Source: Arthrinium phaeospermum (taxonomy: Eukaryota; Ascomycota; Sordariomycetes; Amphisphaeriales; Apiosporaceae). From it: a stretch of 64,000 bases of DNA. Positions 10,189 to 19,583 of the stretch are shown piece by piece (within the stretch, counting starts at the first letter, position 1; each line of letters opens with the position of its first letter). The DNA is taken from NCBI GenBank assembly GCA_006503535.1, contig QYRS01000004.1, positions 1,984,001 to 2,048,000 of the forward strand, in the 5' to 3' direction. The notes beneath the pieces were generated by a model that saw only the letters and a program-made list of their open reading frames with translations, did not search any database and had not been told where the DNA came from. A program made the translations under genes and the position numbers.

Positions 10189-12657
10189 GCCGAGTGAGGG
10201 TGTGTTGTTCCTCGCGTTTATGATGTTACGTACTTGAACTGATAGGGACTGTGATTTCTCGAGGGCCGCTAAGAGACTCATAATAACATTCCCACGGGAG
10301 GAAAGATATAATCAAACAAACGAGCGGCATGCGACAAATAGATTCCATCCTTGTAGATCCGCATTGTAGGAAGGCAATTTAGCAACCCAACTTTCGATAG
10401 ATGCTGTGAGGGAACCCCGCAACTACCGATGCTGCACAAGAACCTGATCAGCATGCTTTCGAGGAACAAGCACGACATGAGCGCGAACCAGCTGCTGAGT
10501 GGCTGCGAGGGTAAAACGAGCAGAGGGCTCTGTCTCGGCGCTGTCAATGTGACAGGTATCTCGAGGGCACTCGAGCCAGCACCCTCGCTTCGGTCGAAGT
10601 TGCTGGTTAGAACTGCGTATGGCTAAGCTTGCTGGGACCCAGGAACTCGATCCGAGGGACTGCCGACTTTTGGTAATACGGCTGGCGAGACCTACCATAC
10701 AGAAGAAAGGTTTTGGCCACGAGTTCAGCAATGAAAGTGACTGAGCCACCGGGCTGACGGCAACTAGTCGAAATGAGATGGCCGCCTGATATTCACCGTC
10801 ATTCGTGGTGCCAAACTAAACGTCGTTGGCTTTCTCTCCATTGGCAGGATAACAGAAAGCTGTAAAGGCCGCGGTTACAATAATGACGGCTGGTTCGAGA
10901 AACATGGACATCGGGGAGTTGATGACGCCTATCTTGTCAGTCTGGGCAAACCTCTTTCCATTCATGCAACAAAACAACTGCTTGGTGCGCTCGGGGCGGA
11001 ACTCCCGATCTTGCCAACACCATCCGCTCCCGAGGACATGTTTCGAGGCGGAACTATGATGTGCGCCCGTGCACAGAGCGCAAGTCAGAGCCGTGGAAGC
11101 ACGAAGCTGCTGGATCTGCTGAAGCCACAGCGGACTGAGATTCAGTGGTGTGGAGTTGAAGCACTGACTAAACCGCCGCCGGATTGACGAGCAACCGCTC
11201 TATCCGAACCAACGATTAGTGCCGGTGCTCTCAGCCCATGGCGGCCCCCATCGAAAGACTTTGGCCAAGGAAAATCGAATACATCGGTTACCCGGCACAT
11301 TGCCGATTGATTTTCTTGGATTCCAACTTCGATGGGTTTTGGCTGCGAGCCTGGTAATTGGAAGTGTGACCAGGCGCAGGTGCCGAAAAACTAGAGACGG
11401 TTGGTGAAAAAGAAGCGTTTCACTGACGACGAGCTGATAGGCATTCGAAGCTCAGGTGGTTTCTAGAACTCTCAATTACGACCTCGGACCAAATAAGCTT
11501 ATCCGTATCGTAGATCTGAACGTCACCAGGCTGGGCACACGTCGACCTCTCAGCCACACTGACACTCACTCGGTTTGAAATGACTAAAACAAGTAGCGAA
11601 GTATGTAGTCCAGTTGTTTAGGGCTGGTAGTATCAGGTTGGTGGCTCGAGTGCTAAAGAATACGACCTATCGAGTTGCTATTCTCGTACGGCCTAGCAAC
11701 TGCGAACCTCGTGTGGAAGCGATAGAATCCCCCATCCGGCTTGGTTTCTCAAGCGGCCCCCGTCGGGCTGTCGGGCTATCCGTGTATGATATTCAGCTTA
11801 CCGAGCGCGGGCTGGGCTGGGCTGCGACTGATGAGCCACGCCGCCACAAGAGCCGTTCTTATGCAACAACCAATTGCGCAATTGCCAGTCTCCAGCCAGC
11901 TGGGTCGTCATCGCGTCCGCGTCCAGGGACTTCACCGTCATCATCACCGCCACCACCAGACGGAAACCTTACGAAAGGGCCACTTGGACACCTGTGCTGT
12001 TTTGGCCATGGCGCCAGTGTCAGACATGATCTGCCATCACGCATTACTCACGCACCGCCCGGCAACGATGCGGCGCGCAAAAGCGCACATGGCAAAAATA
12101 AAACACAGAAGCTGCCTCGTAACATAACATGCCTGCACACTTTGCTCGTACCCTTGAAAGGCACCATTGACTGTTGAGTCGTTCTATGCCTCTTTCCAAT
12201 TAGTCCCCGGCCGCAACGGGTCCCCTTCCCACCCAACGTATGGAGCTTACTGGATACGAATGGCAACCCTGCTCACGCTAGCCTACTAAAATCATTTGCA
12301 TGTACTTGTATTCACCTCTGATGTTGAGCTGCTGCTGGGCTTCATTTATTAGAAGCATGTCTGCTGTTTGAAGGCTTCCTTCTGCAACCCCTTCATTCGT
12401 AGAACTCTCTGCTTGTCTATTGTCGTTTCGCATACCCGTTGTTTGTTTGCCTGGCAATACACTCGTTACATCACCTTGTAATTTTTGAGCCAGTGACACA
12501 GCCATATCCTCCCTACATACACCTAATCTCATTAATAAGTACCCGACTTACACCACCCACTGGTAACTACCCATCTTGGTTCTGTCGTTACCACAACCAG
12601 CCGGTCGACCACACAACACATCACAATCGCTTGATACCCTCCAGACATCTATACACC

Positions 12658-12913
12658 ATGAGGTTCAACATGCTGCTTTCCGCCGTTGCGGCTACACTCT
12701 CACTTGGCGGCATGGTGCAAGCTTCGCCGATTACATGCCCAGATGTAAGCCGTCCAACTCAACCAAGGCTCATTTGCTAGCCGCAGATCAGGGACTAACA
12801 CCGCTTTCTCTTGACAGTCTACTCGCGATGCCATTCTGAAGGGCGATACTCCTCCTGAGCGATGCTGCAGTTACGGACAATGCAAAGGAGAGGTGGTCAT
12901 CATTTCAGGATGA
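12658..12913 (+). CDS. Small secreted cysteine-containing peptide (60 aa)
   Basis: Two exons, 12658-12744 and 12818-12913, join in phase 0 across a GT-AG intron (GTAAGC to TTGACAG) and encode 60 residues. Residues 1-22 form a textbook signal peptide: MRFN, a hydrophobic core LLSAVAATLSLGGMV, and a QAS-P cleavage site. The mature peptide is about 37 residues with four cysteines (C27, C46, C47, C52), including the motif RCCSYGQCKG, and ends in the hydrophobic tail EVVIISG. The start ATG has an A at -3 (CACCATG). Small cysteine-bearing secreted proteins of fungi include effectors, antimicrobial peptides and surface proteins; I do not recognise this one and assign no function. Evidence is the coincidence of signal peptide, intron, phase and cysteine spacing. 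Each exon is below 100 nt and no neighbour within about 1.6 kb gives context. Confidence 0.72.
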
Positions 12914-14508
12914 TACTGATGTTACATCCAAAATGAAATGACCAAGCGAACCAAATTGACGATATTTACGACATAACAACTTTGTTCTTGAGTTGCCTTC
13001 ACCTGGCAACTCCGGCCCCAAAGCAAAATATGCTTGGAGGCATATTCAGCATTTGCAGCATTTTCACCCGGCGTTCTGACTTGGCCTGCGGTTTACACGG
13101 AGCGCCTTGAGAATCACGACAACCAGCGAGGCTCTTTCATCCAAGACATGGGGCCGTTCGGCGTTCAGCATTTTCGATGTTACCTATCTTTTTGCGCTTG
13201 GCGGGGTACCTAGCAGAAGAGACATGGGTTCGGTTTTTTGACAGGGGCCCACTCGATCCATTGTCGAACTGCAAGAAACCAGCCAATATCGTACTACCGA
13301 TATGGAGTTGAGCATCGTGAGTGGAGTGGTATACTCTAGTTGGAGGGGCCATAGCAATCTAACCGAGGATTGAACGGAGTTTTGCACATATTGTCCACCG
13401 TGATGATCATCATAAGTCGTCCGGAAAGAATCATGATGGCTGGGTTATCGGTCCAGGAGGATAGGATCAGCAAGCAATATTGAAAGCACACTCACCAACA
13501 CTCATCAGTCGGTCAAACAGATGTTGGACCAATCGTTGGACCACGCTACCTAATTGAACTTTACTCCCATTCGTTCGTCTAGACTCTACACATGCACAGA
13601 CATAGTACAGGACTATCGCGACACTTTTTGAACAAATGGGTGGCTCTCATTTCTCGTGTCTGCATGAACAGCATTTCATACATGGCATATGTAAAGCATT
13701 ATGGTCTGCAGTTCCTTATCAGATCCCCGCGTTCAATCCCACCGTCTCCGCGCGACGCTGCATACGAGCCTCAAGCACTTTCTAGATCTGGAAGGTCGAG
13801 CTATTGGCCATAATATGTCAACAAAGCCTCGGGAAGATAAGCCTCCTCCTCACGAGTGAGCAGGGCACAAGGTTCAGATTGGAGGAGCCCTTCCCGGCCC
13901 AAGTGGAGAACGAAAAAAATGTCCAAATGACGGACCCGCCGGACGTGAACAGAATCCGAACCATCGTGCCGGTAAGCGGCCCGAATACCGTCTCAAATCG
14001 TTCGTTCGCGACCAGCAAAGCTTGGGACCAACACGGCCAAGCATTGGTCCTGGGCCTTGATGGACTTGCATTTGGCTTACTCACGGTCTCACCGGCGCTC
14101 ACCACGTGGCTCTGTTGACTTTGACAGTAGACGACATAAGCGATAGCAGGATGTCGCGAAACCCGCTTGGCCAGAATGGAAGACGAGTAAGCAAACCTCG
14201 TTGCTGAGTCGGCATGTGCAAGTTGGTCGCAAACACGACGCATGCAGGAGGGTTGCAACAACCGAGCTCGTACGTATCAAGCTTTGCATGTTTACAATTC
14301 TCATCCCAACATGCCAGCCGACTTGGTTTCGAGTCAACTCGACATTGTGACGAACGCATCTTACATGGGGACACCTGGTCTGAGATGAGATAGATATTTC
14401 GATGTGCTCTGATTGTCATGGTACAGGTGTTTGAACCCCCAATGTTACGACTCGTGTGCCTTTGCAGGCTTCCCTGGGCGGGCCTGTCTGGAAACCCTCG
14501 TTTACTCA
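12914..14508. other. Gene-poor region, 1.6 kb
   Basis: Between the small secreted peptide and the isochorismatase-like gene. Minus frames at 13818-14261 and 14099-14512 overlap in different registers and have no domain or splice support. Possibly relic sequence, but no parent family is recognisable. Confidence 0.45.
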
Positions 14509-15496
14509 TCACCGAGCCAGGGTTCCGTCAGCAAATGACTTGCTATCGACAACAAACCCATACGAGTTCTAGCTAAGCATTAGCATACGTTTGTCGTGTC
14601 TTCCTCGATGTTACCTAGTGGAGAGGGGAGGGCATCTAGACTGCATATGTCGTGCCGGCGATGGAGAATTAGACTCACAGCCACGTTCCACAAACAGACG
14701 CCCTGGCCGTTCGGCGTGGTCGTCGCGCAACAGTCCTCGATCATCACGCAATCCCAGCCGGCATTGTACGCATTGGTCAGAGTGCCCAGCACGCACTGGT
14801 CCGTGTTGACGCCCGCGAACAAGAGGGTCCTCGTATTGGCCGCCTCGAGGTGGCGCCACAGCGGCTGCGACTCGCACCAGAGCCCCGACATGCGGTCCTT
14901 GGCGCAGTGCGCGTCTCCCGGCCGGACCGCCGCCGCCGCGACGAGCGGCGCGTAGATCTCCGCGTTCCACGCCCCCGCCATGAGCGTCCGCCCCTTGCCG
15001 TCCCCCAGGTCGGCGCCGAGGCCGTGCCGGACGGGGCTGTGCGACGGGTCGATCAGGGTTCGCGAGAAGCTGCGCTGGACGCTGGCCGGGATGACGGGCA
15101 GGTCGTTCTCGCGGAGGCCCCAGTTGAGCCAAATCACCTAGCAACCCGGGCATCATCAGGGCTTAGTTTCACCTTGAGCACATATGAGCAACAACGTACC
15201 TGAACCCCGACCTCGCGGCACTTTTCGATCACCTTCAATATCGGTTCAACCGTAGCCAGACCAGCAGGATAATTCCGACATCGAGCATCCAGGAAGTAGT
15301 TCTGCATGTCTACGACCACCAGCGCCGAAAGCGCCGGGTCGATCGTGATAGATGTATCAGGAGGACCCTGTGTTGTGACCATGGTAAACTTCTTCTCAGA
15401 CCCTTGGCCATTCCCGCGTGTTAGGTCATACGTCTTGGTATCGCGCGTGTAATGCCACTGGTCACCCTGTGGGCCAAAGGATAAGTCTGGAGCCAT
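14509..15496 (-). CDS. Isochorismatase-family cysteine hydrolase
   Basis: Three exons: 15200-15496, 14679-15137 and 14509-14568 (816 nt, 271 aa). The catalytic triad of the family is visible: Asp63 in LVVVDMQNYFLD, Lys179 in AHCAKDRMSGLW, and nucleophile Cys214 in GVNTDQCVLGTL, followed by the cis-peptide region. The short third exon restores the conserved C-terminus NSYGFVVDSKSFADG; without it the frame reads an unrelated tail after WNVA. These enzymes hydrolyse isochorismate, nicotinamide, N-carbamoyl compounds or ureidoacrylate-like amides. The long spacer between Asp and Lys and the Trp-rich NWGLREND segment fit the fungal amidase-like subgroup, but the substrate cannot be named. No secretion signal is seen, so it is probably cytosolic. 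No neighbour suggests a pathway. Confidence 0.92.
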
Positions 15497-16324
15497 GATT
15501 GTTTATTATTATTGAGGCAACGGATAAATATTTCTGAATACTCTGATGTTGTATTTCAACTAATGCCTGATACAGTTGACAGACCTAGAAATCAACAGAT
15601 GTTAAGGCCGTCCAGGAGGGGTCTGATATGTATGAATCGCAGCCAGGGACTGAGAACCCCGGGTATGTCGAGTAAGTTGCCGGAAACAAGAACGGGAAAC
15701 GGTCACCCCGCCTTTGATAATGTACCCCGCCATCAGTTCGAGCTGGTGAAACCAGCCAGCGAGTGTCTAGGTAGTTCTTATTCTAGATAGAAATTCATCG
15801 ACAGTGACTTTCTACTGTCGATGCATTCAAGTCTGTTAACACTGGTATTGGAGCCAATGACACAAATGTCTCATGGCATAATTATTATGTCTACCCATGG
15901 GACCTAATACCATACATGTATGGGACCAGCAGAGTAACCCCTCATGATACCCTTTCACATAATAAGGGGCAGTCACTCATGGAACACCAAGGGGCGATAG
16001 AATAAGTGGCTATTGCCGGAACAGCCAACAGTGGCATAGCTAGCCATGGAATCGTTAATGGTAACTACTGACTGATAGTTACTGCTGCGTGTCGAATACA
16101 TGAAAGGTTTGGAGCGTTGCTGGTATAGACCCTGTATATATCATGTCTTCTTCGGGCATGGCTAGCTCCATAAACCTACCACACATATAGGATGTATACA
16201 TAAGTTGAGCGTGTTCTCCATCCAAAAAAGGCAGGGTCCTGGTCGAAGAATAAGCGTTTGTGGCTCAAAGATGCGCAAAAATTGCATCTAGCTCTAAGAT
16301 GCTACAGGGCAAAAGCAAAAAAGT
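15497..16324. other. Palindrome-rich intergenic spacer
   Basis: About 0.8 kb between the isochorismatase start and tRNA-Val. It contains no credible gene but several perfect palindromes: a hairpin at 15796-15823, CCCATGGG near 15895, CCATACATGTATGG near 15912, and GTAACTA/TAGTTAC near 16060-16081. Confidence 0.6.
15796..15823. repeat. Perfect 10-bp stem hairpin
   Basis: CATCGACAGT (15796-15805) is followed by an 8-nt spacer and its exact reverse complement ACTGTCGATG (15814-15823). It lies about 300 nt upstream of the isochorismatase-like start codon, so it could be an operator-like dyad, a foldback remnant or chance. Confidence 0.8.
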
Positions 16325-16408
16325 TGATCGATGCAGGGATCGAACCTGCGATCTTCTGCGTGACATGTAATTGTAAAGCAGACGCCTTAACCGCTGGGCT
16401 AATCGACC
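16325..16408 (-). tRNA. tRNA-Val (anticodon UAC) with 11-nt intron
   Basis: On the minus strand the acceptor arm GGTCGAT pairs with ATCGATC (one G-T pair). The D arm is GCC...GGC with the GG of the D loop. The anticodon stem is TCTGC/GCAGA, the variable loop AGATC, and the T arm GCAGG-TTCGATC-CCTGC with the B-box GGTTCGATCCC. Placing an 11-nt intron after position 37 gives the loop TTTACAC with anticodon TAC (valine) and a 73-nt mature tRNA including discriminator A. The alternative TGT triplet lies inside the intron and lacks the required preceding U33 context. CCA is not encoded, as expected for a nuclear tRNA gene. Confidence 0.9.
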
Positions 16409-16675
16409 GTTAGAGATGACGATTTCGATCGAAAAGAGATATCAAGATGAGTGACAAAAAGGCGGGTGGAAAGTCCAGGGGCTGGGGATCCAGGTGCTGT
16501 TCTAGAGCCAGGGGCTAGCTGGCGGAAAATCCACTCAGCTCTCAGCCACAGCCTCACATCTATTCATCAGCCACACCCCACCATCTATTATCAGAGCTAA
16601 CAATAGAGCGTAAGGGTGCTTTAGCTCTAGTTTGAGAGGCGGGATGGGATATCAAGCTCTCAAAAGCTCAGAATC

Positions 16676-17658
16676 ATGACAGCCAGAACGAGTGCCACAA
16701 CCGTCGCAGCGCTCCTGCGACACAGCAGTGCAAAGTGTGAGCTGCGGAGCATGTAAGCCGGCCCAATTGACTGACTGGGCCGCCCAGAGGACCGTTTATT
16801 GATCTTCCAGTCCCTAGCTTGCAAGTCGACGCAAGACCAACAGCTGCTGCTGCTGCTATCAGAGGCGCTGCCACATCTACTACGCCCATCACCACTCCCG
16901 GAAATCTGAGCCACTACCGCTCCCTCCACACCACGCCGACATGGCTCAAGAAAAAGGGCCGTGAAGAGAAGGAGCAGGCACGTGCCCGCCCCGCTGCCGA
17001 CTCTGGCAAAAGCAGCGGCGGCGGCGGCGGCGGTAGCACCTCCGGCGCCGCAAGCAGTTCCCAACACCCCACCCCGACGCCCGAGGAAGCGCTCGACTTC
17101 GCCGACGTGGAATCGCGCCTGGCCAAGCTCTCCTCGCACGCGAACGAGTCCCTGAAGAAGATCAAGGGCGGCGGCCGCTTCAACCCGGACCTGATTGGGG
17201 CCGTCAAAGTGCAGCCGGACCGCAAGGAGTCGTCGGTCTCGTACCCGATCCGGGAGCTGGCGTCGGTGATCCCCAAGGGCGGGCGGACGATCTCGCTGCT
17301 GGTGCACGAGGAGGCCTACATCAAGCCCATCATGAGCGCAATACAGGCGCACCGGGACTTCAACCAGCAGCCGCAGCGGTCGCCCGACAACGAGCTCGAG
17401 CTCGTCATCAAGGTCGAGCCCGAGAAGCGCGAGGACCTGGCCAAGCGCGTCAAGGCCATCTGCCACGACTGGCGCGAGCGCATCCGCGACGTGCGCCAGC
17501 GCCGCGACAAGCTGCACGCCGCCTGGAAGAAGGACGGGTCGATGCTGCCCGACGCCAAGCGCAAGGCCGACACGGAGCTCGACAAGGTCATCAAGGCCGA
17601 GGTCGCCAAGGTGGACGCGGCCGAGAAGGAGACCATGAAGGCTGCCGAGTCAAAATAG
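16676..17658 (+). CDS. RRF1: Mitochondrial ribosome recycling factor
   Basis: Two exons, 16676-16736 and 16826-17658 (894 nt, 297 aa). The N-terminal 70 or so residues are Arg/Ser/Ala/Thr-rich without acidic residues (MTARTSATTVAALLRHSSAK) and include RSLHTTPTWLKKK, a typical mitochondrial presequence. A low-complexity Ser/Gly linker follows. The RRF fold then begins at about residue 110: a helix with LSSHANESLKKIKGGGRFNPDLI, a beta domain with VQPDRKESSVSYPIRELASVIPKGGRTISLLVHEE, and the C-terminal helical hairpin KREDLAKRVKAICHDWRERIRDVRQR. RRF, with mitochondrial EF-G2, splits post-termination mitoribosomes. The intron (GTGAGC to CTTGCAAG) is phase 1. It converges with the next gene, itself probably mitoribosomal. 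Confidence 0.93.
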
Positions 17659-17913
17659 GAGTAGGCAATTCACTGTGATCCCGCAGCTATGCGCGGGAGA
17701 CACTTTGTCAAACAATAAAAGAACAAAAAGTTTAGGGAGCAGCTGGTTTGGTCGTAATTGGGATTTTTGGTACTATACAAGCAGCGACTCGTTGCGTATG
17801 TACATATTGTGTTTTTATGATATTACAAGGCTTCCGCGTTGGTCTTACATGCGTGAATCGTTCTACATAGCCCCAACCTTCCTTCCCAGTATCCGCGCTC
17901 CCAGGAGCTCTAC

Positions 17914-19152
17914 CTACGCCTTGGCGTCCTTGCCTTTAGGAGCAGCTGGGCGAGCACCGGCGGCCGCCTGTTGGGCCGGCAACATCGACTTGATCTTGGC
18001 CTCGATTCTGCGTTCTGCCGCGGCGTTCCACGTACCCTCCCGCTTGACGTAGCTCCTCACGCTGCCCACATGGTCGCCCGGCTGCGCGAATTGGGGACCG
18101 TCGTACTTGCCGAGGAGCGCGGCGTCGAGGATCGCGCTCTTGGTCTCGGCGGGCGGGGCCTTGAACTCTATCTCGGCCCGCCGGCTGACGAACGTCTTGA
18201 TCTCCTCCGAAGGGAAGAAGATGCCGTGGCCCTCCGTGTACTGCTTCTTGGCATCCGCCGGCCAGGGGATGTCGCCGGGGCTGTACGCCCGCCCGCCGCC
18301 CAGGATGCGGGTCTGGGTCAGGGCCGTGGCGTGCTGGGCCAGGGGCGTGGTCGACGAGGCGATGGCTGGCGCGTAGCCCGCGAGGTCCTTGATCAGGTCG
18401 AAGGCGGGGTTGAAGGACTGGACGACGCCGCTCTCGAGCGGCTCGGTCCAGACGTCGTAGTCGGGGTCTTCCGAGTCCTTGGCGGCGAACCGCTTGTACG
18501 AGTCCTCGTCCGCCCTGTTGGTGCGGTCCTTGCGGCGGCTCGGCCGGTCGTCGGAGTCGTCGTCTCGGCGGCGGCCGCCACGGCCACGGGCTCCTGCCAT
18601 GGCTCCTCCACGTCCACGAGCGGCGCCTCCTCCTCGGGCGACGAAGCCACCTCGGCCACCGGCGAAGCCACCTCGGCCACCGGCGAAGCCTCCGCGCGCT
18701 GTTCCTCCTGCTCCTCCTCGGCCTCGGAAGCCACCAGGCAAACCACCGCGGATCACATTGCCGCCAGGGCCGCCGGCGCCGGGTCCTGGCCGTGTCTCAG
18801 TCGCAGAGCCGTCGGGCACAAGTCTTCTGGTGCCCAGGAATCGTCCTCCGGTGCCGCCTCGTAGACTGCCAACGCTGATGACTTTGGGTGCATCGGGGCC
18901 GGCTCGTGGTGTAGAGGCAGCAGGAGCATCGCCGAACTGGTTGCCCGGTGACCGGTCTTCCTGGCTCATGGAGAAGAGCTCCCTGACGGCCGCCGCCGAG
19001 CGCTGGCGACCAGTGGGTCTCTGGGGTTCGTCGTCACAACGGGCCTGCGCGATGGAGAATTGTCGGAGGGAAGTGGCGATGCCGTCGGCCACGCGGTGCA
19101 GGTCGGGCCTGCCGCCGCGGGCGGCAGCGGATTGTAGAGGATTTCGCAGCAT
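17914..19152 (-). CDS. RGG-rich protein, probable mitochondrial small-subunit ribosomal protein
   Basis: A single exon of 412 aa from ATG 19152. The N-terminus (MLRNPLQSAAARGGRPDLHR) resembles a mitochondrial presequence. A region at about residues 105-200 is rich in Arg-Gly-Gly (RGGFAGGRGGFAGGRGG and similar), followed by a charged RRRDDDSDDRPSRRKDR stretch. The C-terminal 170 residues form a compact conserved-looking domain with DIPWPADAKKQYTEGHGIFFPSEEIKTF and SYVKREGTWNAAAERRIE. The architecture recalls fungal mitochondrial 37S proteins of the mS46/Rsm28 type, but I infer that from memory of general appearance, so the name is not secure. Convergence with mitochondrial RRF fits a mitochondrial translation role. 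RGG repeats often bind RNA. Upstream in-frame codons to 19209 lack an ATG. Confidence 0.7.
   Translation of the reverse strand: MLRNPLQSAAARGGRPDLHRVADGIATSLRQFSIAQARCDDEPQRPTGRQRSAAAVRELFSMSQEDRSPGNQFGDAPAASTPRAGPDAPKVISVGSLRGGTGGRFLGTRRLVPDGSATETRPGPGAGGPGGNVIRGGLPGGFRGRGGAGGTARGGFAGGRGGFAGGRGGFVARGGGAARGRGGAMAGARGRGGRRRDDDSDDRPSRRKDRTNRADEDSYKRFAAKDSEDPDYDVWTEPLESGVVQSFNPAFDLIKDLAGYAPAIASSTTPLAQHATALTQTRILGGGRAYSPGDIPWPADAKKQYTEGHGIFFPSEEIKTFVSRRAEIEFKAPPAETKSAILDAALLGKYDGPQFAQPGDHVGSVRSYVKREGTWNAAAERRIEAKIKSMLPAQQAAAGARPAAPKGKDAKA
18630..18700 (-). repeat. Tandem repeats coding RGGFAGG
   Basis: The 21-nt unit gaagccacctcggccaccgg(c) is repeated twice almost perfectly, with a third degenerate copy and shorter related copies around it. 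It encodes successive Arg-Gly-Gly-Phe-Ala-Gly-Gly units of the RGG-rich protein. Exact coding tandem repeats of this kind are prone to length change. Confidence 0.8.
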
Positions 19153-19583
19153 TGGAGGGGGTGCGACTGGGCGTCGTTGTGCTCGCTCGATGTTGGCTTT
19201 CCAAACCACCTGCTGCAGGGCTCAGAATTTCGAGGTGAATTGGACAGTAGCTCGAAAAGTTGACGGGTACTGGGGCCCATTTTTGATTGGCTCGGGGGCA
19301 GCCAATTAGGTTGGCCAATTCAACTAGACCAACATTGAGTAGGCCTCATGCACTCGTGCAAGACGGACAACATTTGTTATGTTCAAGTTTATCTACGGGC
19401 AAATACGATCAATTGGAAGATTCAATATTCATTTTGTACTTGATATCTATTGCACATATTGAACAGTTTCATTGATTACATAATAGACGAGAAGCTCAAG
19501 GTGGCCGCTATCATCGCTTGAAATGCCGAGCGAGTGATGTTGGAAACAGTTTCTTTCATTAATACATATTCATTGCCTGATTC
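19153..19583. other. Short intergenic region
   Basis: About 430 bases between the RGG-rich protein start and the SSADH stop codon on the same strand. It must hold the promoter of the former and the 3' end of the latter. No other gene is seen. Confidence 0.6.

Larger units (their letters stand above)
7807..12657. other. Gene-poor region, 4.9 kb
   Basis: Nearly 5 kb without a supportable gene. The longest frame (8371-9000, plus) has no domain, no splice logic and proline-rich out-of-frame character. A 49-codon minus frame at 10816-10965 has a hydrophobic segment (EPAVIIVTAAFTAFCYP) but no recognised family. A perfect 17-bp tandem duplication lies at 8978-9011 and a long hairpin at 10132-10188. 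Base composition is not AT-shifted, so this is not RIP-degraded DNA. Confidence 0.5.

Noticed and set aside
17971..19309. Plus-strand frames of 297 and 276 codons
   Set aside because: Opposite strand of the GC-rich RGG protein; Pro/Arg/Ala-only composition typical of shadow frames.
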